A DNA stretch of 64,000 bases from Actinoallomurus oryzae (GCF_039541955.1 NZ_BAABHF010000019.1:62001-126000), one strand, 5' to 3'; positions 8,939 through 17,693 are shown, numbered from the stretch's first letter. Notes: generated by a model not told the origin, from the letters alone. Numbers and translations: made by a program.

Positions 8939-10201
8939 TCATCCCTTGGACAGCGGCGAGAGCGGGATCTTGACCGGCTTGGCCGACGCGTACTTCTGCG
9001 GGTAGACCACGACCGGGCTGTCGCCCTGCCACTGCATGCCCACCACGAACGCCCGCTCGTTGAGTCCCTTGGCGTTGAACTTCACGCCGTAGCCGAGAAT
9101 CGTCGAGCCCGGCGCGAGGTCGACCGACTTCGCCGCCGCCGACAGGTCCTTGGGACTGTCGGACTTGGCCTTGGCCAGCACGTCCTGGAGCAGCACCCAG
9201 GTCGCGTCGAAGGCGATGGTGGGCAGGAACGTCGGGGCCGCGCCGCCGTGCGACTGCTTCCACTTGTCCACGAAGGTGGCGCGCAGCTTCTGAACGTCGG
9301 GGTTCAGGGCGGAGTCCGGGACGCTTGCGCTGCCCTCGGTGTCGAACAGTCCCTCGGTACCCGACCCCAGTGCGCTCTTGAAGGCGGGCAGCCCGTAGAT
9401 GCCGCCGGTGCCCATGAACGCGGCGAGCTTGACGTTCTGCTGGTTCAGCGCCTTGAGGAGCAGCACGGCGTCGTTCTGGTAGGACGCCGCGATCACGGCC
9501 TCGGGAGCCGCCTGCTTGATCCGCAGTGCGAGCGATGACTGGTCGTTCGTGTCGGTGGGGTAGGAGTAGTTGCCGAGGACGGTCAGGCCGTCCTTCCTCG
9601 CCTGGTCCTCCGCGCCCTTGGCCACGAGCGCGCCGTAGGACGAGTCGTTGTGGACGACCACGACCTTGGCCGGATGGCCGAGCACCGGGTTGATCATGTT
9701 CTTGACCATGTCGGCGCCGTTGGCCCCGTTGGAGGAGGCGGCGTAGGGGAACTGGAAGAAGTTCTTCAGGCCGCGGCTGGTCAGCTGGTCGCTGATCGCG
9801 TCGGTCTCCCAGTAGAACGCGCCGTTGCGCACCGCCGCGGCCGAGGCGGCCAGTGCCAGGTCACTGGCATAGGTGCCCTCAACGATCTTGACGTGTTCCT
9901 TGACGGTGAGCCGCGTCGCCTCGCTCACGGCCGTGGCGGCCGATGACGGGTCGCCGTTGACGAGCTGGACCTTGCGACCCTTGACGCCGCCCTGGCCGTT
10001 GATCATGTCGACGGCGATCTGGGCGCCGTCGAGGCTGGCCTTCCCCAGTGTCGCCAGAGTGCCCGTGGTGGGGAACAGGGCGCCGATCCTGATCGGCCCG
10101 GACGAGTCGCTGCCGCCGGAGCCACAGGCGGCGACGGCCAGTGACATCACTCCCGCCATGGAGGCGGCCGCCATCCGGCGTCCGGTGACCATTCGTTTCA
10201 T
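8939..10201 (-). CDS. HAAT-type substrate-binding lipoprotein (LivK-like)
   Basis: A 420-residue extracellular binding protein of the Peripla_BP_6 class. It has a lipoprotein signal (basic MKRMVTGRRM, hydrophobic core, lipobox AVAAC) and then a Gly/Ser linker (GSGGSDSSG). Family features include IRIGALFPTTG, LDGAQIAVDMING and QGGVKGRKVQLV. A strong GAGGAG lies upstream of the ATG. It captures the substrate for LivHMGF. The ligand cannot be read from the sequence; the operon context suggests an amide or ureide rather than leucine. Confidence 0.92.
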   Translation of the reverse strand: MKRMVTGRRMAAASMAGVMSLAVAACGSGGSDSSGPIRIGALFPTTGTLATLGKASLDGAQIAVDMINGQGGVKGRKVQLVNGDPSSAATAVSEATRLTVKEHVKIVEGTYASDLALAASAAAVRNGAFYWETDAISDQLTSRGLKNFFQFPYAASSNGANGADMVKNMINPVLGHPAKVVVVHNDSSYGALVAKGAEDQARKDGLTVLGNYSYPTDTNDQSSLALRIKQAAPEAVIAASYQNDAVLLLKALNQQNVKLAAFMGTGGIYGLPAFKSALGSGTEGLFDTEGSASVPDSALNPDVQKLRATFVDKWKQSHGGAAPTFLPTIAFDATWVLLQDVLAKAKSDSPKDLSAAAKSVDLAPGSTILGYGVKFNAKGLNERAFVVGMQWQGDSPVVVYPQKYASAKPVKIPLSPLSKG

Positions 10202-10224
10202 CTCTTCTCCTCAGGAGCAGGGGG

Positions 10225-10980
10225 TCAGAAAGCGTGGCGGCGCATGCCGCCGTCGACGGGGATGACGGCACCGGTGAGGTAGCCGGCGGCCGGGTCGGCC
10301 AGGAAGGCCGTCAGTGCGGCGACGTCGCTCGGCTCGCCGAAGTGGCCGACCGGGATGTGGTCGGCGGCGAACCGGGCTCGTTCCCCCGGGTCGGGGTACA
10401 GGCGGGTGACCATCTGTTCGCTGGTCACCCGGCCGGGGATGATCGTGTTCACGGTCACGCCGTCGGCGGCCACCGCGTTGGAGAACGCCTTCGCCCATAC
10501 GGCGAGCGCCGCCTTGGCCGCCGTCGAGGCGTTCGGCGTGGCCGTCGGCTCCAGAGTGCCGCCCAGCATGATCACCCGGCCGTAGCGGCGGCGGCGCATC
10601 TCCGGGGAGAGCGCCTCGGTGATCCGGCGTGGTGTGTGGAACTGGATCGCGAACGTCTCGTCCCACACGGACTCGCCGGTGCCGACGGGTGCCGGCACCG
10701 AGCTGCCGGCGTTGTTGATGAGAATGTCGGCACCGCGCCCATCCGCCACGGAGATCACCCGGTCGACGTCGGAGGACACGGCGAGGTCGGCGACGATCGT
10801 CGCGTGTTTCCGGCCGTCGCCGGTGGGCAGGCCGGACACCAGCGTGTCGAGCAGTTCGCCGCGGCGAGCGACCGCGAGCACCGACGCACCCGCGGCGGCC
10901 AGGCCCGCTGCGATGCCGCGGCCGATGCCCGCACTCGCGCCGGTGACCAGCGCGACCCTGCCGGTGAGGCCCTTACTCAT
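10225..10980 (-). CDS. SDR-family oxidoreductase lacking the catalytic Tyr
   Basis: A 251-residue SDR with a normal NAD(P) motif (TGASAGIGRG), NNAG (INNAGSS) and C-terminal GAVIPVDGGM. The active-site block reads NASTAAKAAL where YxASKAAL is expected, so Tyr is replaced by Ser while Lys is kept. Its ATG overlaps the stop of the deacetylase gene (ATGA). This is the second SDR of the operon with the same Tyr loss, which makes a random lesion less likely. Its role may be a non-classical dehydrogenase or a cofactor-binding function. Confidence 0.87.
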   Translation of the reverse strand: MSKGLTGRVALVTGASAGIGRGIAAGLAAAGASVLAVARRGELLDTLVSGLPTGDGRKHATIVADLAVSSDVDRVISVADGRGADILINNAGSSVPAPVGTGESVWDETFAIQFHTPRRITEALSPEMRRRRYGRVIMLGGTLEPTATPNASTAAKAALAVWAKAFSNAVAADGVTVNTIIPGRVTSEQMVTRLYPDPGERARFAADHIPVGHFGEPSDVAALTAFLADPAAGYLTGAVIPVDGGMRRHAF

Positions 10981-11909
10981 GCGATGGCCTCGGGTTCACC
11001 GGCCGGTGGCGGGAAGTGCTCGCGCCAGTACCGGGCGATGTCGAGCCGGGTGGTCACCCACACGTCGTCCCGGCTCGTGGCGTGTTCGAGGAACTCGGCC
11101 AGCGCCGAGGCCCGGGCGGCCTGGCCGGAGAGTCGCGGATGCAGGCCGACGGACATCAGCCGCGGCGCCCCGTCGTCCTCCTCGGCGAGATAGTCCAGGG
11201 CGCGACGGCAGTAGTCGACGAAGTCACTCGGCCCGCCGAGGTGGCCGTAGTGGTAGAAGCTGTCGTTGTAGGTCATGGAGTACGGCACGACGAGCTGCCA
11301 GCCGTCCTCGACCGGCGCGTAGTACGGGATGTCGTCGTTGTAGGCGTCGGCGTCGTAGAGGAACCCGCCCTCCTCCATGAGGAGTCGCCGGGTGTGGATG
11401 CTCGGCATCCAGCGCGAGTACCAGCCGAGCGGCCGCTGCCCGCACGTGGCCGTGATGGACTCCACCGCGGCGGCGATCGCCTGCGCCTCCTCCTCCCGGC
11501 TCATCGTCCACGCCTCGGACCAGCGGTATCCGTGTGCGCAGACCTCGTGGCCGGACTCGACCAGCCAGGCGGCCGCGTCGGGGTTGCGTTCCAGCGCCAT
11601 CGCCGCGGCGAACGCGGTGGTCCGCACGCCGAGGCGGTCGAACAGCCGCAGCAACCGGAAGATCCCGGCTCGGCTGCCGTACTCATAGACCGACTCGGTA
11701 CCCAGGTCGCGGTAGTCGGGGTCGACGGCGCGCGGGACCTCACCAAGGCCTTCGCCCCGGCCGTCGCCGTCGGCCATCGACCGCTCCGACCCCTCCTCCA
11801 CGTTGACCACGACGTTGAGCGCGACCCGTGCCCCGCCCGGCCAGGTGCCCTGCGGAGGCCGGCGACCGTACCCGACGAGGTCACGACGCGGGCCCATCCC
11901 GGCGGTCAT
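10977..11909 (-). CDS. PuuE-type polysaccharide deacetylase family hydrolase (allantoinase/cyclic-imide hydrolase-like)
   Basis: A 310-residue NodB-fold hydrolase closest in pattern to PuuE allantoinases: RRDLVGYGRRPP, WPGGARVALNVVVN, TESVYEYGSRAGIFRLLRLF, HEVCAHGYRW, RPLGWYSRWMPS, EGGFLYDADAYNDD. Members of this branch open cyclic amides (allantoin, possibly cyclic imides) instead of deacetylating sugars. The ATG at 11909 overlaps the stop of the upstream cysteine hydrolase (ATGA), so the two are translationally coupled and probably act one after the other. PuuE's GRTSPNTRR segment is replaced here by SRWMPSIHTRR, so the substrate is likely not allantoin itself. Confidence 0.87.
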   Translation of the reverse strand: MTAGMGPRRDLVGYGRRPPQGTWPGGARVALNVVVNVEEGSERSMADGDGRGEGLGEVPRAVDPDYRDLGTESVYEYGSRAGIFRLLRLFDRLGVRTTAFAAAMALERNPDAAAWLVESGHEVCAHGYRWSEAWTMSREEEAQAIAAAVESITATCGQRPLGWYSRWMPSIHTRRLLMEEGGFLYDADAYNDDIPYYAPVEDGWQLVVPYSMTYNDSFYHYGHLGGPSDFVDYCRRALDYLAEEDDGAPRLMSVGLHPRLSGQAARASALAEFLEHATSRDDVWVTTRLDIARYWREHFPPPAGEPEAIA

Positions 11910-12655
11910 GTCGTCGGCCCTTCGCGCAGCGCCGCGATCACCTCGTCGCACCACATGACGTCTCCGTACTGGCGGTCCAGGTCGAAGAGCGCCACCCGGT
12001 GGGAGACGCCGACGCGGTCGAAGACGCAGTCGGCCGGGACGACGACGCGGAAGTTCAGCGAGACGGCGTCGACCGCGGTGGCCCGCACGCAGTTGCTGGT
12101 CGAGCCGCCGACCACGATGACCGTGTCGACGCCCCGGTCGATGAGCAGACCGAGCAGCGGGGTGCCGACGAACCCGGACGGCTTCTTCTTGACCATGACG
12201 ATGTCGCCGTCCTTCGGGGCCACGACGTCGGCGATGGCGGCGCCGAAGCTGTCCTCCAGGCACCAGCCCTCGGACTCCACCAGGTCCCGCTTGCGCCGGT
12301 AGGCGCCCATGTCGGAACCATCGCGGGCCAGCTCGAACCGCGTGTAGAACACGGGCGCGCCGGCCTCGCGTGCCGCGTCGAGGAGCCGGGCGATCTGGCG
12401 TGCCCCCGCCCGGCCGGCCTCGCCGCAGGAGGACACGTACTCATAGGGCTCGTCGCCGATCGGCCCCAGCATGTAGTTCTGTGCGTCGATCACGACGACC
12501 GCCGGGCGCTTCCCGAACCCCGAGCGGCGGGCGAACCTTCCGTGGGCCAGCCGGGCGCGCTCGTCCTCGCCGAGCAGGTCGTTCCACAGCGACGAGGGAG
12601 GCGGCAGGCTGCCCTGCGCGCCGGGGCGTGCCGTGGGTGCCGGGGCACTCACCAT
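11906..12655 (-). CDS. isochorismatase-family cysteine hydrolase (carbamoyl/amide hydrolase-like)
   Basis: A 249-residue cysteine hydrolase with the family triad: Asp in VVVIDAQNYM, Lys in VKKKPSGF and Cys in GGSTSNCVRATAVDA. Together with its long N-terminal extension it resembles N-carbamoylsarcosine amidase and related ureido/amide hydrolases. The start is the ATG at 12655, because AGGAG sits 8 nt upstream; a GTG at 12664 overlapping the upstream stop is possible but has no spacing for that site. Its coupling to the PuuE-like enzyme suggests it removes ammonia or carbamate from the ring-opened product. Confidence 0.87.
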   Translation of the reverse strand: MVSAPAPTARPGAQGSLPPPSSLWNDLLGEDERARLAHGRFARRSGFGKRPAVVVIDAQNYMLGPIGDEPYEYVSSCGEAGRAGARQIARLLDAAREAGAPVFYTRFELARDGSDMGAYRRKRDLVESEGWCLEDSFGAAIADVVAPKDGDIVMVKKKPSGFVGTPLLGLLIDRGVDTVIVVGGSTSNCVRATAVDAVSLNFRVVVPADCVFDRVGVSHRVALFDLDRQYGDVMWCDEVIAALREGPTT

Positions 12656-12660
12656 GTCGT

Positions 12661-13845
12661 TCACTCCTGCTCTGTGTTCAGGCGGGCCAGCACCGCGTCG
12701 CGGTCGGCGTCGACCTCGGCGGGACCGGTCCGGCGGATGCGGCCAGGGGTCCGCGAGAGCTTGGGGATCACGTTCTGCATCCGGATCCGGCCGAGGTCGG
12801 CGTCGGGTACGGACACGACGGTCTCGCGGGCGAGGTATTGCGGGTCGCGGACGATCTGGTCGGTCTCGTACACCGGCGCGATGGGAGCCTGTGCTCGCTC
12901 GAACGCCTCCAGGACGTCGGCAAGGCGCTGTTCGGCGATCCAGTCGGCCACGATGCCGTCGACCAACTCGGAGTTGGCCGAGCGGGCGGCGGGCTGGGAG
13001 AAGCGCTCGTCGTCCGCCAGTTCGGGCCGGCCGATGGCGGTGAAGATTCGGTTGGCGATCTGCTGGGTGCCCGCCGAGAGCGTCACCCAACGGTCGTCGG
13101 CGGTCCGGTAGGCGTTGCGCGGCGCGGTCCGCGGGGACCGGTTGCCCCGGCGTTTCTGCAGGATACCGAGCTGGTCGTACTCGATGACCTGCGGGCCGAG
13201 GATACCGAACAGGGGTTCGTACAGGCTCAGGTCCACCACCTGGCCACGGCCGTCGGGTCGGCTGTCCCGCCACCGCAACGCCGTGAGCGCGGCGTACGCA
13301 CCGGTCAGTGCCGCCACGCCGTCGGCCAGGCCGAAGGGCGGCAGCGTAGGCGGACCGTCGGCCGCTCCGGTGATCGCGGCGAACCCGCTGAACGCCTCGG
13401 CGAGGGTGCCGAAGCCGGGACGGTCGGCGTACGGGCCGGTCTGGCCGAACCCGGTGACCTTCACCATGACGAGCCCCGGGTTGTCGGCCGCGAGCTCGTC
13501 GTAGCTCATTCCCCACGAGTCCAGCCGGCCGGGCCGGAAGTTCTCGATGACGACGTCGGCCCAGCGGCAGAGGTCCCGGGCGATCTCGCGATCGTCGGGC
13601 TTGTGGAGGTCGAGCGCGATCAGGTCCTTGTTGCGGGAGATCACCTTCCACCACAGCGGTACGCCGTCCCGAGCCTTGCCCCAGCGGCGGGCGTCGTCGC
13701 CGCGGGGGTGCTCGACCTTGACGACGTCGGCGCCGAAGTCGCCGAGGATGGTGGCGATCAGCGGACCGGCGTAGAGCGAGGCCATGTCGACGACCCGCAG
13801 CCCGGTCAACGCGGCCGGGGCGCCCTCGGGTTCCGCGGCGCTCAC
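12661..13845 (-). CDS. family III CoA-transferase (CaiB/BaiF)
   Basis: A 394-residue class III CoA-transferase: LRVVDMASLYAGPLIATIL, GADVVKVEHPRGDDAR, FRPGRLDSWGMSYDEL, FGQTGPYADRPGF and the conserved Asp in FGLADGVAALTG. These enzymes move CoA between carboxylic acids, so here it would activate the acid released by the amidase for cleavage by the HpcH-like lyase. It starts with GTG overlapping the lyase stop (GTGA, 13842-13845). Confidence 0.9.
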   Translation of the reverse strand: MSAAEPEGAPAALTGLRVVDMASLYAGPLIATILGDFGADVVKVEHPRGDDARRWGKARDGVPLWWKVISRNKDLIALDLHKPDDREIARDLCRWADVVIENFRPGRLDSWGMSYDELAADNPGLVMVKVTGFGQTGPYADRPGFGTLAEAFSGFAAITGAADGPPTLPPFGLADGVAALTGAYAALTALRWRDSRPDGRGQVVDLSLYEPLFGILGPQVIEYDQLGILQKRRGNRSPRTAPRNAYRTADDRWVTLSAGTQQIANRIFTAIGRPELADDERFSQPAARSANSELVDGIVADWIAEQRLADVLEAFERAQAPIAPVYETDQIVRDPQYLARETVVSVPDADLGRIRMQNVIPKLSRTPGRIRRTGPAEVDADRDAVLARLNTEQE

Positions 13846-14723
13846 GCTCCGGCCTCGGCGATGATGTCGCGGGCGCGATAGAGGATCGGGTAGTCGACGA
13901 GCTCGCCGTCCACGCCCACGGCGCCCTTGCCGTGCGCTTCCGCCTCGTCGAACGCCGCCACCAGCCGGCGGGCGCGTTCGACCTGCCGGGTGCTCGGCCG
14001 GTAGACCTCATCGATCACCGGGAGCTGGGACGGGTGGATCGCGTGCTTGCCGAGGAAGCCCAGGCGGCGGGACTCCGTCGCCTCGCGGCGCAGCGCGTCG
14101 AGGTCGTCGTACCTGGGGTACACCGAGTCGTGCGGCGGCTCCAGGCCGGCCATCCGCGAGGCGAGGACCAGCTGGCTCTTGGCGAACAGCAGCGTCTCGC
14201 CGGTCACACCGTCCTCGTGCGGCCAGTCGACGCCGACGTCCAGGGAGAAGTCACCCGCACCGAAGCAGAGCCGCTTCAGCCGGGGCGCCGCAGCGGCGAT
14301 CTCGAACACCTGCCGTACGCCCTTGACGGTCTCGACCGTCGCCATCATCTCGATTTCGCCGACGGGCAGGCCGGCGCGGCGTTCGAAGGCCTCGATCAGC
14401 CGGTCGACCACCTGGATGTCGGCGGCGCTGGTCGCCTTGGGCAGGTTCACCCCGGTCAGGCCCGGACGAACGACCGCCTCAAGGTCGTCCACCAGGTAGG
14501 GGCTGTCCACGGGGTTCACCCGGACGTGCAGGCGCGCGCCGACGCCGAACTCGTCGATGGCCCCGGCGACGAGCGTCCGGCTCCCGGCCTTCTCTCCCGG
14601 CGGCACGGCGTCCTCGAGGTCGAGGATGAACGCGCGAGCGGGCAGTTGCGGGATCTTGGCGAACTTCGCCTTCTCGGTCCCCGGGATGAACAGCATGGTG
14701 ATCGGCAAAGGTGCCGTCTTCAC
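13842..14723 (-). CDS. HpcH/HpaI- or CitE-family CoA-ester lyase
   Basis: A 293-residue TIM-barrel lyase of the CitE-like group: MLFIPGTEKAKF, FILDLEDAVPPGEKAGSR, HVRVNPVDSPY, VNLPKATSAADI, MATVETVKGVRQ, FGAGDFSLDVG, GKHAIHPSQLPVI. The Glu/Asp metal ligands and the Arg of the family are present. Members cleave or form C-C bonds of malyl-CoA-type esters. It follows the IclR gene by 21 nt and overlaps the CoA-transferase, which fits CoA activation followed by retro-Claisen or aldol-type cleavage. Confidence 0.9.
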   Translation of the reverse strand: MKTAPLPITMLFIPGTEKAKFAKIPQLPARAFILDLEDAVPPGEKAGSRTLVAGAIDEFGVGARLHVRVNPVDSPYLVDDLEAVVRPGLTGVNLPKATSAADIQVVDRLIEAFERRAGLPVGEIEMMATVETVKGVRQVFEIAAAAPRLKRLCFGAGDFSLDVGVDWPHEDGVTGETLLFAKSQLVLASRMAGLEPPHDSVYPRYDDLDALRREATESRRLGFLGKHAIHPSQLPVIDEVYRPSTRQVERARRLVAAFDEAEAHGKGAVGVDGELVDYPILYRARDIIAEAGA

Positions 14724-14744
14724 GTGGATGACTCCTCGTGCGGG

Positions 14745-15515
14745 TCAGAGCTGGTTGGGTGGGTTGGCGGCGGTCCAGCCGTCGTAGCGACCGGTGTCGC
14801 CGCCGAGCAGGACGGTCAGGTCGCGGGCCGCACGCAGCAGCATCGGCAGCATCGCCTGCCGCGCCGCGGCGTCGAACCGCGAGCTCGGGCCGGCCAGCGT
14901 TAATGAGCCGTAGACGCCACCGCGGTCGAACAGCGGAGCGGCGATCGCACCGACGCCCGGCGTGCGGTCGCCGTCCGTGGACAGATATCCGGTCCTGCGG
15001 ATCTGCCCCAGGTGGTCGTGCACCGTCTGGTGCCGAGCTTCTTCGAGCCCGGCGAACGCCGCGGCCGTCGTCTCGGTGTCCGCGAACGCCAGGATGGCCT
15101 TCCCGGAGGGGCCCGCGGACAGCGGCATCGAGCTCCCGATGGGCAGACTCCGGCGGAGCGAGTGCTGACTCTCCAGGCCGGCGACGCAGACCCGCAATGT
15201 GCCGAAGCGACGCTGCAGGCTCACCGTTTCACCGGACGCCTCGCGCAGCTCGTGCAGCAGCGGGAAGAAGTGCAGCCGCACCTGGTCGGGCAGGCTCGCC
15301 GACATGCTGATCCCCACCAGGGTCGGTCCGACCGAGTACTTCTTCGTCTCGGTGTCACGGACGAGCCATCCCCTCGCGACCAGCAGTCCGAGCAGGCGCG
15401 AACACGTCGTCTTGTCCAAGCCGGTTCTCCCGGCGATTTCCAGGAGTCCCATGGGTCCCGACGCACGGGCCACGTGCTCCAACAGGATGAGGGTGCGATC
15501 TGCGGCTTGGCTCAC
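14745..15515 (-). CDS. IclR-family transcriptional regulator
   Basis: A 256-residue IclR regulator. The N-terminal winged helix (residues 8-65, LEIAGRTGLDKTTCSRLLGLLVARGW) is followed by the IclR effector domain (GTLRVCVAGLESQHSLRR, AGPSGKAILAF, GVGAIAAPLFDRGGVYGSL). It is the first gene of the minus-strand operon. The two 15-bp palindromic sites just upstream are its probable operators, giving autoregulation and control of the whole pathway. The effector is probably an acid intermediate, as in other IclR systems, but this is inference. Confidence 0.9.
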   Translation of the reverse strand: MSQAADRTLILLEHVARASGPMGLLEIAGRTGLDKTTCSRLLGLLVARGWLVRDTETKKYSVGPTLVGISMSASLPDQVRLHFFPLLHELREASGETVSLQRRFGTLRVCVAGLESQHSLRRSLPIGSSMPLSAGPSGKAILAFADTETTAAAFAGLEEARHQTVHDHLGQIRRTGYLSTDGDRTPGVGAIAAPLFDRGGVYGSLTLAGPSSRFDAAARQAMLPMLLRAARDLTVLLGGDTGRYDGWTAANPPNQL

Positions 15516-15529
15516 TGTCTACGCCCTAC

Positions 15530-15564
15530 TCTCATAGAGTGAGAATGCTTCTCGTAGATTGAGA
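15530..15564 (-). promoter_or_regulatory. two IclR-type operators upstream of the IclR operon
   Basis: Two near-identical palindromes, TCTCATAGAGTGAGA (15530-15544) and TCTCGTAGATTGAGA (15550-15564), repeat with a 20-bp period, close to two helical turns. They lie 15-50 bp upstream of the IclR start, where binding would control this gene and the co-directional operon. Confidence 0.7.
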
Positions 15565-16145
15565 GGGAGCCTAAGTTGCGAGGCCTGTCCGGTCAATACC
15601 TGGTTTGTCCGAGATGGCGGTCGCGTGCCGCCGGCGCGGCGAACAGCGCCCGGACCGCGGCTCGGTGACGATGCTTCGCCCGCGCTGGATGGGCCTGCGC
15701 TTCAGACCGCTCGAGCAGGTGGCGTGAGGGCCTCGAATTCGTCCGAGCCGCCGGTGCATTCGACGGAGTACCGGGCTTCGGCCTCCTCGTCCGTCGCCGG
15801 CCAGTGCTCCTCGCTGTCGAGCGTGGAGACGGTCCGGTCGCGGCCGGCGCGGTGCGGTGCACGCAAGGCAGGCGCCCTTCGGCCGCCTCGCCGAACCGGG
15901 CCCTTGACCGAAAGTGGCCGGGGGGAACCCGGCGTCGCGGCAGGAGTGCGCTGTGCTCCTGATCTGTGATCAGCGCCAGTGGCCGATCACCGTCCCCGCC
16001 GTGGCGGTGATGGCCGCGCGGCGGGAGCAGACGACCATTCCCTTAATGATCTTGGGACGGTAGCGTCGCCTGTGCCGATTCGGCGCCTCCTGGGACACGC
16101 TGCCCGGCCGGGTGGCGGCGTCCCCTGTGGAGACCCCCATCGAAG
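15565..16145. other. intergenic region without a confident gene
   Basis: About 580 bp between the divergent IclR operon and the BNR-protein gene. The only protein-like stretch is on the minus strand at about 15702-15866 (TTG start; tail DEFEALTPPARAV), an acidic 54-residue frame with no family I recognise. It could be a remnant. The rest holds the upstream region of the BNR gene. No clear promoter or further repeat was found. Confidence 0.4.
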
Positions 16146-17612
16146 ATGAGGAAAGACGCACCGTTGAAACGACTTTCCAGGTCAGTGGTGGCCGTGGCGG
16201 CCACCGTGTTCGCCTGCACCTTCTCGGCTCAGTCCGCCTTCGCGGATGGTTCTGACCCTGCCAGCGTGGTTCCGGTATCGGGTACCAGTGCGCTGCCGGC
16301 GGGCTGCGGGATGCCCGAGGGCGACGGTTATGTCCTGAACCCGAACACCGAGGTTCAACCCATGGTGGCCCGGGACCCGAAGCGACCGGGGCATCTCGTG
16401 GCGGTGTACCAGCAGGACCGGTGGAACCGGTACGGCAGCAACGGAGCCGTCACCGCCGTGTCCGACGACTACGGCGCGACGTGGCACCCGTCGGCGGACC
16501 AGCCCGCGTTCTCCCGGTGCAACGGCGGTACCGCCGCAGGCGGCGGGGACTACGACGTCACCACCGACCACTGGGTCACGGTCACGCCGTCCGGTGCGGC
16601 GGTGGCCGCGTCGTTCTCGCTGTCGCGCACCGGCGAGGTGACGGCGATGCTGGTTTCGCGGTCCGGTGACGGCGGCGAGCACTGGGACGCCCCGGTGACC
16701 CTGCAGCGGGACGACGACCCGGAGTTCTTCAACGACCGCCCGTCGATCACCGCCGACCCGTACCACCCGGGCGTGGTCTACGCGGTCTGGGACCGGGTCG
16801 ACACGCAGGCGAACGGGGACTGGGTCCAGCCGGTCTACCTGGCGAAGTCGACCGACGACGGGCGCACCTGGACCACGAAGAAGGTGTACGACTTCCCCAC
16901 CGACAGCGGCGTCATCGGCACCGTCCTGGAACCGCTGGCCGACGGGACGCTGCTGATCGGCATGCACCAGGAGACCAACACCACCGCCGCCACCCAGGTC
17001 ATCCGCTCGACCGACGGCGGCGCCACGTGGTCGGCGCCGACGCTGAACGTGGCGGCCCCGTTCACCGTGGGCACCAAGATCCCGGACCCCGACGACTCGG
17101 GTGACGCGGTGCGCAACGCCACGCTGCCCCTGCTGGCGGCCCGGCCGAACAGCAAGGTGGTGAACGCGGTCTGGCAGAGCCAGAGTGCCGACGGCACCTT
17201 CCACGTCGCGTACGCGCGGTCCACGGATGACGGGAAGACCTGGTCCGGCCCGGTCCGCGTGGACAAGACGCCCACGGGTTCGGCCGCGGTACCGGCGATC
17301 GCCGTGTCCCCCGGTGGCACGGTGGCGATCACGTACTACGACTTCCGCAACAACACCTCCGCCGCCACCCTGCCCACCGACTTCTGGGCTGTCACCTGCG
17401 GAAATGACTGCACGAAGCCCGCATCGTGGCGCGAGCGGCACATCGAGGGCCCGTTCGACGCGCGGACGGTGCCGTTGACGAGCTCCGGTCGGATGATCGG
17501 TGACTACACCGGCCTGGTCTCGACCGGCTCGGCCTTCGTGGCCGTGTACGGCGTGGCCACCGGCAACACCGCCGACCCGGTCGACATCCACAGCGCGACC
17601 TTCTACAACTGA
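16146..17612 (+). CDS. secreted BNR/Asp-box repeat protein (sialidase-like propeller)
   Basis: A 488-residue exported protein with a Sec signal peptide (basic start, hydrophobic core, likely cleavage after SAFA at about residue 33). Five Asp-boxes (S-x-D-x-G-x-x-W) are visible: SDDYGATW, SGDGGEHW, STDDGRTW, STDGGATW and STDDGKTW. This means a six-bladed beta-propeller of the sialidase/neuraminidase superfamily. The FRIP motif and Arg triad of true sialidases are not evident, so the activity is uncertain; it may be a carbohydrate-binding or non-sialidase glycosidase protein. It is monocistronic with a hairpin after the stop. Confidence 0.8.
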   Translation: MRKDAPLKRLSRSVVAVAATVFACTFSAQSAFADGSDPASVVPVSGTSALPAGCGMPEGDGYVLNPNTEVQPMVARDPKRPGHLVAVYQQDRWNRYGSNGAVTAVSDDYGATWHPSADQPAFSRCNGGTAAGGGDYDVTTDHWVTVTPSGAAVAASFSLSRTGEVTAMLVSRSGDGGEHWDAPVTLQRDDDPEFFNDRPSITADPYHPGVVYAVWDRVDTQANGDWVQPVYLAKSTDDGRTWTTKKVYDFPTDSGVIGTVLEPLADGTLLIGMHQETNTTAATQVIRSTDGGATWSAPTLNVAAPFTVGTKIPDPDDSGDAVRNATLPLLAARPNSKVVNAVWQSQSADGTFHVAYARSTDDGKTWSGPVRVDKTPTGSAAVPAIAVSPGGTVAITYYDFRNNTSAATLPTDFWAVTCGNDCTKPASWRERHIEGPFDARTVPLTSSGRMIGDYTGLVSTGSAFVAVYGVATGNTADPVDIHSATFYN

Positions 17613-17625
17613 CCAGGACGACGCG

Positions 17626-17658
17626 GACTCGCCGGCGCGCCGGAAGCGCCGGCGAGTC
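17626..17658 (+). terminator. hairpin after the BNR gene
   Basis: A perfect 13-bp GC-rich stem (17626-17638 with 17646-17658) and a 7-nt loop begin 14 nt after the stop. There is no U tract. It lies between this gene and the convergent lipoprotein gene and may serve both. Confidence 0.65.
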
Positions 17659-17693
17659 ACCAGAGGCGTCGAGCGCCCGGTGCCGTCCCTCGC

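Noticed and set aside
10977..11909. Naming the PuuE-type enzyme allantoinase
   Set aside because: The branch fits, but a conserved PuuE segment differs and no other purine-catabolism gene is present in the operon.
15702..15866. 54-residue acidic minus-strand frame
   Set aside because: TTG start, no ribosome site and no recognisable family; kept only as a note on the intergenic region.
16146..17612. Calling the BNR protein a true sialidase
   Set aside because: Five Asp-boxes are present but the FRIP motif and Arg triad are not evident, so only the fold is supported.
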